From positions 10,343,678 to 10,407,677 of the forward strand of contig NC_092579.1 in assembly GCF_037975245.1 (NCBI RefSeq): DNA of 64,000 nt. The letters run 5' to 3'. Under the pieces are notes generated by a model. The model made no database searches, had not been told where the DNA came from, and saw only the letters and a program-made list of their open reading frames with translations. This DNA is from Apostichopus japonicus. Lineage: Eukaryota > Echinodermata > Holothuroidea > Aspidochirotida > Stichopodidae. Position 1 is the stretch's first letter; each line of letters begins with the position of its first letter. A program made the translations under genes and the position numbers. Below are positions 55,045 to 64,000 of the stretch, piece by piece.

Positions 55045-56408
55045 TCCGCATTAGGCCATTAAAATAGTACATACGGTACCTTCGGAAGTGCAAGATTTCC
55101 GTATTGGGCAATATTTCATAATTTTTGATCCCTTGCCGAACGCAGAAGGCATCGATGCGATGGTAAAGGAATGTGCGTGTGTGTGGCGCTTTCTTGTAAA
55201 TACGAGCGTGTGTGAGTGCGTGTGTGACGCTTTCTTGTAAACACGATATCTCAATAATTGAAACTTGGATTAAAGTCATACTTAATATGTGAGTAACCCA
55301 TATTAGGTAGAAGACTCCTATTTTTTTGGGTGGACGTCAAAAGGTCATTTCAGGTCCCTAGACGTCAAATTGTAAACCCTGTTAACTGCTTGTAAACACG
55401 ACATCTCTTCGGAAGGGTAATTTGGAGGGATTTCTTATTGTGTAGAAGATCCCTGTGATATTGGACGCATTTCAAAGGTCATTTGACGTCAGCAGATGTG
55501 AAAGTCTGAAAATCTTGTAAAAAAATAACTCGAAAAGTGAACTTTTGTTGATGTACAAACTTATCATGTAGATTGCCCTTGGTGAGAACCAAATCGCTGT
55601 GGAATTTCATACTAGTCAAATTTCCTTGAAGTCAAGAGAGGTAGTTTTCTGAAAACCCATTCTACGGTAACTTACATGGACATATACTGTCATCACATAC
55701 ATGTTTCTACACTACGATCATGATGCACAAATCTATATCATTTCATCTTCCGGAGCATGCATCCGTAAAAAAAAACTGTTGCAACGAAACCGGTGTACGC
55801 GCTGCATCCCACGTTGCTGAGTTCTCTAGCTCTCTCTGACCAGTGTATTTGTAGTAAGCACGAAGGTTTTAGTATGTCCAGTACGTTCCTACGAAAACCC
55901 GCGTGAACACGTTAGCCAGATTTTAGCGTTTCGGGGACGAACATTGATAAATTCATGCAAGCACAGTTGGCAGATCTGTTGAGCTAAGATCAAAGCTTTA
56001 ACAAGCGATACCCAAAGGAACTAATCAAGCAAGCCCAAAAGTACCAGTTTGCTCAGTTCTACTAGATATTGACGGGCGTGGATAATTGTTAACCTAAATA
56101 GTCAGAAATGGCCCCTCCTCCTCCACCCCCCCCCCCCGCTGCAAAACAAATTTATGCTGAGGTGACGGTCGGTGTGTATGTATGGGATTTTGGTTATTAA
56201 AGAATAAATAACATTCAGGGAGCTTGTACTTGGTAGCCTCGATGATCCAATCAATAAAAGAACCCTATTGTTTTTGGTGAAGGTCAAACCTCATTTGGGG
56301 TCAATACAGCCCAAACTGTGAATAACCTTCAAACATATGATACATCCAAAACTCTCAATTTGAAATCAAAGCCCTAACAAAATATCTCCTATGGGCAAGT
56401 AATCACTA
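55045..56408. other. Intergenic, nothing recognised
   Basis: Unique-looking sequence with two similar TTTCTTGTAAA-TACGAG/ACACGA stretches (55.19-55.25 kb) and a poly-C run at 56.13 kb. No gene or element seen. Confidence 0.4.
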
Positions 56409-56409
56409 C

Positions 56410-56590
56410 ACTCTAAAAACTGAAGTGCTAATTTAGTAGCACCAACACGGTGCTAGTCAACAATTAGCACTTTAAGAGCTAGTATCTAAACCTTCCAAGT
56501 GTTAAATAACTTGCACCATACCAAAGTGCTATCGCCGTAGTTGTGATGCACTGCACTTATTAAGTGCTGAAAGTTTCGTATTAACTTTTG
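56410..56590. repeat. Left subterminal repeat array
   Basis: About nine copies of an AAGTGCTAA/AGCACTTTA-type motif in both orientations within 180 bp of the left terminus. Confidence 0.75.
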
Positions 56591-57840
56591 ATTGGCTGAA
56601 GGCGTGACGTCAGTAACATGCAACAACGCTATTGGTTGTAACCAAATAGTTGCATATCGCATCGCTAGACGTGACAACTGACGAACGTTTCACCGGCAGA
56701 CGTAAGTTTCTGAATTGAAATCTGTGAATATTCTCCAGAGTAAGGAATATTTGAAAGCTGATATGGCGACCTTTTATGAAATTTGAGTGATCATTCATGT
56801 TTTCAATAACCTAGCTTCGCTGATGACGTCGGGAATTCCCTTGAAATAATAGCTCTGTCGACGTCTTAGTGATGGTAGCCTACCACTGATTTCATAGGTC
56901 TATTCACGTATGTAGATGCCAAATGCGCTCTGATATAACATTAGGCTATGCCAAGTTTATGATTGGGCGTTTATAAATTATAGGCCTAGCCTACCTCCTT
57001 ATTGTAACATTTATAAGGCCTAACTTTATGGCCGCCAATGGTTATTCGATTGAGGTGTGCTACTGGTACTACCGTCTCCTATGTTTGCACAAGTGGCCAT
57101 CACAGAGTCTTAACGTATAAGAGAGGCAGGCTCAATGCAATAAGTATTGGTATTGGTTTATATGCCAATGCCTAAAGAATACGAGCCGATGGCCGCTAGA
57201 CGTCCACAAGAAAACGTTTTGGAAGGCCTGCCAACCCATATTACGCTTTGAATTTGTGGTAGCCTAGCCTAGGCCTAACAGTATTGTGGTAACAGGCCTA
57301 ACGTTGGTGTTGTTAATGTTACTTTGCAGTGTAAGGTCTGTGTGTGATTGCCGACTACAAAATGAAGTAGCCTACAAAGTACAAGTACAAACCATACTTC
57401 ACAGTCATACATTATTCAGGTTTAAAGAAAAATTAAAGTTAATGTAAACATAAAATAATGATCAGAGTAATCGTATACATCTTATTCTTATTTGACCTTC
57501 ATAGTGTTTCCCTTATTTCGTGCATCGCTTAATTTTGTGTACCCTAATGTTTGCCTTGTTTGCACCTATCAAGGAAGGCCTACTATAAGTATGTTTTTCT
57601 TTTGAAATGATGACTCCCAATGTAAATATGCTTCATTTAAGATGTTCTGTCATAAAAAGTGAAAGACTATAGGTAGGCTAAATTTGCCAATTAATTTGAA
57701 ACAAATTTCGGTGAAAATTTAAACATGCTTTTTTTTGATCGAATCTGTTTATAGACTCAAGCTTTTGCAGAAAAATGAAAGAAACCTGACATGTTTTGGG
57801 ATTCATTGCATGTTTTCTTGTTCTATTCTTGTACTTGTAG

Positions 57841-60114
57841 ATTTTGCAAGACTTTGAGCAGATGTATGGAGATCAGGTCGCCAATAACTTTTTGATGAAA
57901 TGGGGGGAACATTCCCGTTTCCAACAGTAGTACCAACTCAGCTCTGCGGGACCTTCAGTTTGAATTTGAAGAAACAGAAAAGTCTGAGGGTATGTTTCAA
58001 AGAAGTGCTAACATTTTGTAGTCATGTGACTCTCATTGTGCAAGTGCAGTCAAGTTTTCTGTAGTGAATATTTGGTATGTTAGCTCTATGAAAGACTGCT
58101 ATAGGTAAAATCATGTACAGAAAAGTGGCAATGCTGTTAACAGTTTGTATATGGTACCCAACTTTCTTTAAATATACATGGAAGATATGAATGAAAGTGA
58201 TTAAACTGAAACTGAATTACATTCCAATCTAGATTTTGAAGAAGACTTAAGTTCTGACACCATCGAAGCTGGTGGGAGCTTATGTCATTGGTGGGCATCT
58301 ACTGTACCTGTCTATCAGTCTAACGATAGTTCATTTAGTGGTATTATCTCCAGCAGTCTTCTTTTGATTTTCAAGTACTGAAGCTAACTTGGCTAAGCAG
58401 ATCCATGGGAGGGGACCCATCACCAATGTATACAAAACTTGATGTCAAAGATCATTTAGGTGTCAATTCAGGCTGCAGCGTGTGAATCTAAAATAGCCAG
58501 ATCATTATCAGATTGCTCGCAAATTGTTGAAATCAGTGGATTTAAACTTGTATCCAGATTTCAAATCAAAGATTATAACTATTGGGGCTAAATTTGTAGC
58601 CAGTTCTTAGGCCCATGCACTAAAATTGACTAAGCTGGCAATCCTGTTCACTATTGCTTTAATTCCAGCTGTGGAGTGAGGGTCAACTGAAGGAAATTTG
58701 TTTCTTGAGCCACGTACTGTTAAAGCGCTGTGGGTGGAGGGGTGTGTTATTATTCTAGAAACATTGTAGAACCAATGTTGTAGGTCTGGTGGTGTAGGGT
58801 TGTAACTGTATAGCCACTTGCTTGGTTCCTTCATTGATACAAGTTACTGTACCACTTGATGCCCTAGTTTCCTCCATCCAAGAGTGTATTCAATAAGCAA
58901 AAGTATTAATTTCCTGGCCAAACCAATTTCAATTATAGAGTAGTGTCCCAGAAATTCTTTCTTGTTTTATTTTGGCATGCAGTGCCTATGTGTAATTTGT
59001 ATATTGCAATTTCTAGAGCAAATAGTAGGAACGAACAATTACTAACTGACACGTCACACTATTTTGTTGACATATGCATCTGTTTTGTTGAGATATGTAA
59101 TCTGTTTTTGTGTTTTTCATTATTAAGAAACTTTTTATTTTCTTCTTTAGAACATGCATCCATGTACAGTCTGTTTGCATTGGTTCACCTATTGCTGTCT
59201 TTCAACACAAGGAAAAGTGGAAAATGCAGTCGAGATGACAATATCCGTTACTTCATCGTCTGGCAACCAGTAAGTTGTTTTGTGTGTTGAGTGGGAAAGA
59301 TCTGCCAAAATTCATACAGAGTGATCAATCTTTAACCATTTGAGCCTAGTGGGATATTGGTGCTGACATACTGTCCTCTAGACCTCAGCCCCCTTGGCTC
59401 AATCTGCTCTGGGCAGTCCAGATAGGTGCCCTTATTAAATGTGTCTTTCCTTCAGGAGATAAGAGTCAACCACATAAAACTATCTGATAAAGATGTGGGT
59501 CAATGTAGACTATTCTGTACCTGAGCCAGATAATCCTTCATTATATATCAAGTTACATCTGCATATCTTTTTAGCTGGTTAGATATTAATATGGATTTTA
59601 TATTTGGTTAAAATATGGCACGAGCCAGGCAGCAGTTCAGGCAAGATAAATAATAGTACGGTTAGTGATGCAAGCAGGATGTGAACTGATTGTCACCTGG
59701 ACTAGTTGAATTTTTCAGAGATTACTAGAGAAATTGGCACTATTTTGGAAATTAATGCATGCTTAATTTATTTTCTTCTTAGATCGGAACAAATGTGGAA
59801 GAATATGCAAAGAAAAGCCAACTCAGCAGAAAACAGCCACACCTCCTGGCCATTGGAAGCAATGTGACTGACTTGCAGCATTTTTTGTAGTTCTGGATGG
59901 AGTTGCCCTACCTGTTTCCAGGCAAGCATGTGGAATTGTAGCAGCTACAGATATTGTAATGAAAGTTCATTATGTTTTTAATGTAGCATATGCAGTGCAG
60001 CTCACAGATTTCTACACCTTTATCCAAACTGTGTTGTATGGCATACCTCCATCAGGTCAAAAGATAAGTAATCGTGTTAAGGAGATAAGGATTGCTTTGC
60101 AAAATGTGGAGTAG
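57841..60114 (+). pseudogene. Unknown-function gene inside the TIR element (4 exons, 2 frameshifts)
   Basis: Exons 57841-57989, 58233-58271, 59151-59269 and 59783-60114 have GT-AG borders and matching phases (1, 1, 0) once two indels are allowed. Residue blocks: LQDFEQMYGDQVANNFLMKW, DLQFEFEETEKSE, MYSLFALVHLLLSFNTRKSG, IGTNVEEYAKKSQ, QPHLLAIGSNVTDLQHF, VALPVSRQACGIVAA and MKVHYVFNVAYAVQL, ending in a TAG stop. The first break is at the G6 run (57901-57906), the second at the T6 run (59881-59886). The pattern resembles uncharacterised multi-copy proteins I recall from fish and invertebrate genomes (a QPxxL...G.......F.VV.....LP....A.D...K.HYVF.V.Y core). It is not a transposase I know. N-terminal exons may be missing. 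Function unknown. Confidence 0.6.
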
Positions 60115-62474
60115 TTGCAAGCATGTCTTAAAATGTATTCTTTTTAATTACTACCATTAATCTCTTCAAGATTTCTCTTAACGTTTCTTAAGTTGCAATG
60201 GCCATTTTGAAGTAGAAAAACATGCCGTATGTTTTTACTTTGGGATCAGTGTTTCAATTCTAGTAATCCTTTAGAGCTCAGTATGTACCTATTATCTAAA
60301 GTGTAGTTGGATTTTTGACATGAACAGAATTATAAGGCCTACAAAACAGGGTAAACAAATACAAAACTGACCACTACACAACTCAGACCCACATATATCT
60401 CTAAAATCATCTCCAGATGAACCTGGTTGTGATGGATAAATCAAGTTTTGACCAGTTATTCAGGTTGTACAGTTGATGATTTAAGTTTGGGCTTATAAAC
60501 ATGGGAGGGATACTGCTTGCACCAGATCTCAGCCACTCACACAAATTACTCATTAATAATTAACGACTCACAATTTGTCAAGTACTTGCTCACCCTTTGG
60601 TAGCGTAGGTTTGCCTAACCTAGTCTTGATTGGGTGTTGTCACTGTTACATTTGCCTTTTATCATGTTTTAAAACATTCATTCCGACTGTTAGATGTTAT
60701 TCAGTGTTATGTTTCAGTTTATTTTTGACTTCATGGAAAGAGTGGAGTGAATAGGTTTGAAGATGTTTTCCAAAATAAGGAACCATGGGAACAAAGCCTC
60801 ATTGGGTGGTCAAAACTGTTTTTGTTTTTTTAATTTAATTTTTGTCCAATCTGAGATCCTATCCAGTTGGAATCTGGATTTTACTGGATTTTAGGGGTGC
60901 ATAGTCCCATCTCCTGTCAATATCACTCAGTACTAATACAGTAAATTAATATCATGTTTGAACATTGTAACATCCATGGCTAAATGTAAACATAAAGTTA
61001 GGCTAGAACACTATGCATGGATATACTCTAGCACTTCTGGTCTACAGCCTTAATTTTTTATAGTAACCAAAGGGCTTAGGTGAGATACTTAAGCTAATCT
61101 GTCTACATTATATGGTTATGAGTTTAGATATCTTAAAGGTTGTATTGGCCCCAAATATGCTAGATTTTAAAATATGGTCACATTTGGTCAAAATTCTTAA
61201 ACTTTTCTTATTAACACCCTGGAGGAAATTTACCTCTCTGGAACATTTCAGTTATCCTGAGTGCTCATGTAGAATGTCAATTTGGAAAGTAAAGATCTCC
61301 AGGAAAGTAGTTTTTGAAAACTTCTATTAAGTTTAGCATGCAATTTGGGGCCAATACAGACTACCTTTAAGTGAAAAGTTGGATAAGTGATATATCTTTG
61401 AATCACTGAATTTGCTTCATAATTATGTTACTATTAAGCTGGTGGTTATATCTGAGATCCGCAACAAAATATTAAAGGTTTTACTATAACTTAACTATAA
61501 AACTTGCATCTTTCCTTTTACTCCAAACAAGTGCAGAGTCTAAAAGGGAGGGAGGGGGGGGGGGTGTTCAATTCATTTTCTTATATGATAATTGCAAATG
61601 CAGTACAGGTTCAAGTGCAAGTATTGAAGTAGAGTGAGAATTGACAGCATTATTAATCAGCTGATAGAAAAGTCTTTTTGAATGATTTTACTATTTGATT
61701 GTGATAACATACAGCTATTCATCTTTCTTAAGAACCATGGCAAAAATATTGATATGTTTATGTTGGTTACAAAGACCTAAATATTTCTTTACTGCAAACT
61801 ATCATGGGTCAATGCTTGTTGATGATGCTAACCAGTGTAAATCAACATAAATTATCAGTTTTAATGTTTCCTATCTTTTGAATTTCCTAATTATGCTCTA
61901 GTGTTTGTGTTTTGTAATATAAAAAACAAGAGAATCTGAGAGAAATGTGGCATCATAAAATCACAGCTGAAAAAACAACACATGCAAACATGATATTGCT
62001 TGCTTTGATAGAGATTCATCTATGGGACCCAATTTTTCTGAGCTGTTGTGTGATATCTTACAAACTATTAGGTACATTCATACTTCCTTGTAAATGAATT
62101 AGAAGGCCAAAATGTGATGCAAAATTCATGGTTTACTCATTTTTAATTAAGTCAGTGGTTCAAAACAAATGTTAGGGTAAAAATATATAAGAAAATCAGA
62201 AATTTTTGTTAACGATCTGAAATCTCATCACTTCATTCTCACTTTGTGTTTGATATTTTTCTTTGTTTCATGAAATAAAAAAGTAAATCTTATAAGTTTC
62301 TCTGTTTTCCTTTATTCTTGTTGATTTAGTATGCCCAAAATGTGTCAAAAAAGTGAGGAATGTCTTGAAGAATGGTATCCTCAGCTTCCATCAATTTGTT
62401 GTTTGACATCAAAGAAGACACTTGTTTATGGGGTTGTGGGCTATTTGAAGCAATGGCGAAGATCCTCTGAATAT
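60115..62474. other. Interior of the TIR element, 3' of the gene
   Basis: Apart from the nested MITE and a poly-G run at about 61553 I find nothing codable. A short frame after the acceptor-like TTGATTTAG at 62329 reads CPKCVKKVRNVLKNGILSFH before a stop; it could be a last exon of another transcript, but is too short to call. Confidence 0.4.
61137..61366. mobile_element. piggyBac-like MITE with TTAA flanks
   Basis: Ends AGGTTGTATTGGCCCCAAAT and ATTTGGGGCCAATACAGACT (then ACCT) are inverted repeats, flanked on both sides by TTAA (61133-61136 and 61367-61370), the piggyBac target. About 230 bp, nested inside the CACTA-like element. Confidence 0.8.
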
Positions 62475-62691
62475 AATAGTTTAAGCACTTTAAAGTGTTG
62501 GGTATAGCTCTTAGCGGGTGCAGAAACCAGCACCTTATTGGGTGCAGAAACTAGCACTTTATGAGGTGCTGGGAGAGATAGCACTTTGTCAGTGCTGTGT
62601 TTAGCACTTGGGGTGCTGTCCCTAATAGGGCTCTTACAAAGTGCTATGAAATAGGTCTTTAAGTGCTGAAATCAGCACTTTAGTTTTTAGA
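62475..62691. repeat. Right subterminal repeat array
   Basis: About a dozen AGCACTTTA, AGCACCTTA, GGTGCTG and AAGTGCTG motifs in 215 bp, mostly spaced 15-25 bp. Confidence 0.8.
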
Positions 62692-64000
62692 GTGTAACTC
62701 TTTGACTTTCTGGTTTCTTATTTGCTCAATACTAGGCTGCTCATGCCCTTATGTAAATGATGTATTCATCCTTTAAGAAAAATACCCCAGCAGCACGGCT
62801 AATAAATCAGCAGTGATGTTAGATGTTTGTATAGCTAACTACCGGACCAAAGTTCAGGAGGCTGTTTCGAAATATAACAATAACAGAGAAAAATCTGCGG
62901 AAGGAGGGAGTGCTCCCGCATCCACTCTCAACCCCAATGAACCAGAAGTGTTGCATTTCTTTACGTGCGATTATGAAGTACTTAATTAACCCGGTTTTGG
63001 GCTTAAAATCAAAATTAATGAAGTTGACAAAACCTAGTCATTGACATTATACCGAATACCAAATTATTCCAATATCACAAAAGCAAACACACAAATTCAG
63101 AAAAGTAAACTTTTTCTGTTACATTTCCTGCATGAATATAAAAATAGGGTTTCTATTACATAACGGCATGAACGGTAGAGTAATATACGCCCCTCCCCCT
63201 TTGTTGGCCTGTGGGGATGACGACGAAGTGTAGATCTACCAGACCAGGTTCACTGTATCCCTTTGTCCTCCTGTATAATCCCCGGAATATGATGCACACT
63301 TTGATCAATGGATCTTATCAGGGTCACCCATATCTCACGCGCACAAAATAATTATATTAATTCTTTCGATTGTGTTGTTGATGCCTACTTGTCACCATTT
63401 CAACTGACCAGTACTGCAGATATGTGCCAGAGTGAGAGAAAAGGAATCCTTTAAACTCAGACTTCTGGAAAAGTTTTGAAAAAAGTGTTAGTAAAAAAAA
63501 GTTAAATGAGACATAATAGTAACTTTTAGGTACATAAAATACAGTAAGGCAATATTGAGACCCTGTGACAAATTAGTGCCATTTCATGACACACGTACTT
63601 TCTATATAAGCCTTCACCTGATCAGCTATGTATACACAATAATGCACATGTTTTGTAGCCTATATAGTCCAATACGCTTAATGTTTTCTCAAAGGTATTC
63701 GGTAAGAGCGGGGGAGGAGGTGGGGGGGGGGGGTGGCAGGCTTTGAAGGGGGAGGGGTTTCCGATCATTTAATTTTATGGCTTAGTGGGTCACTAGTTCC
63801 CAAACATATTCGAGACGGAAGCTCATACAACTTCCGGTTTAGAATTAAAAAAGGGTTTAAGTGCTCAAGTGGCAATGTTTTCAAACTGATCACCCTTCCT
63901 AGAGAGAGTGTCATGTTTATTGTGTTTACAATAAACGTGGAACCTCACACATATCCATTGTACATTGAATATCATGTGATATCCTTACACTTGCAAAGTA
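62692..64000. other. Right-edge intergenic sequence
   Basis: No gene, element or repeat recognised apart from a poly-G stretch at 63720-63732. Confidence 0.45.

Larger units (their letters stand above)
56410..62691 (+). mobile_element. ~6.3-kb CACTA-like TIR element carrying a four-exon gene
   Basis: Left end CACTCTAAAAACTGAAGTGC and right end GCACTTTAGTTTTTAGAGTG are inverted repeats with one mismatch; both flanks read TA. Beyond the ends lie dense AGCACTT/AAGTGCT/GGTGCT motifs (about 9 on the left, about 12 on the right), like the subterminal arrays of EnSpm/CACTA elements. The CACT(N)TAAAAA terminus and subterminal repeats are established CACTA traits; assignment is inference, as no DDE transposase was found. 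The internal gene is described separately. A piggyBac-like MITE is nested at 61137-61366. Confidence 0.72.

Noticed and set aside
61112-61330. 72-codon ORF in the large TIR element
   Set aside because: Lies within the inverted-repeat MITE and has no homology.
1-64000. CRISPR array, prokaryotic operons or rRNA genes
   Set aside because: No regular spacer-repeat array, no Shine-Dalgarno-led gene strings and no rRNA motifs; the sequence is plainly eukaryotic.

Overview
This is a nuclear window from an animal genome. It has spliced genes with GT-AG introns, AT-rich non-coding DNA, and a dense, mixed set of transposable elements (non-LTR and Ty3/Gypsy retrotransposons, tRNA-derived SINEs, hAT-like, piggyBac-like and CACTA-like DNA elements). 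The gene set (PDXDC1, an MFSD6-like transporter, an immunoglobulin-domain gene) fits a marine invertebrate, perhaps a deuterostome such as an echinoderm. The species call is inference and low confidence.

Left part (1-25.6 kb, minus strand): the 5' three-fifths of a PDXDC1 orthologue (pyridoxal-dependent decarboxylase domain-containing protein 1). I could place 14 coding exons whose splice phases agree throughout, giving 510 codons, including a 30-nt microexon. An alternative first exon is likely at 17.8-18.0 kb. The gene runs off the left edge. Its introns hold small DNA transposons (one hAT-like with a clean 8-bp target duplication, a hairpin element carrying two TGACGTCA sites, a 675-bp element flanked by TTACAG), minisatellites, a duplicated splice acceptor, and a diverged dispersed repeat in the 10-20 kb interval.

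Centre (27.5-29.1 kb, plus strand): a complete 522-codon MFSD6-like transporter in one coding exon, head-to-head with PDXDC1, with a 5' UTR acceptor and a poly(A) signal.

29-36 kb is intergenic, with a Tx1/L1-like LINE fragment bracketed by inverted copies of a repeat that carries AAGATGGCGGC-type motifs. At 37.2-38.4 kb (plus) there are three phase-1 exons of a secreted or membrane immunoglobulin-superfamily gene; its 3' end was not found and is followed at once by a tandem array of tRNA-derived SINE units.

40-54 kb is a graveyard of retrotransposons. It holds a CR1/L2-like LINE tail, a tRNA-Ser/Leu-like SINE, a Ty3/Gypsy element whose gag-pro-pol segment is reiterated head to tail, a short inverted-repeat element, an internally deleted APE-type LINE, and a second, badly decayed Gypsy element.

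56.4-62.7 kb is the most unusual feature: a ~6.3-kb element with CACTCTAAAAAC terminal inverted repeats, TA on both flanks and dense AGCACTT/AAGTGCT subterminal repeats. Inside it is a four-exon gene of a family I do not recognise as a transposase, with two frameshifts, both in homopolymers. The rest of the window to 64 kb shows nothing codable.
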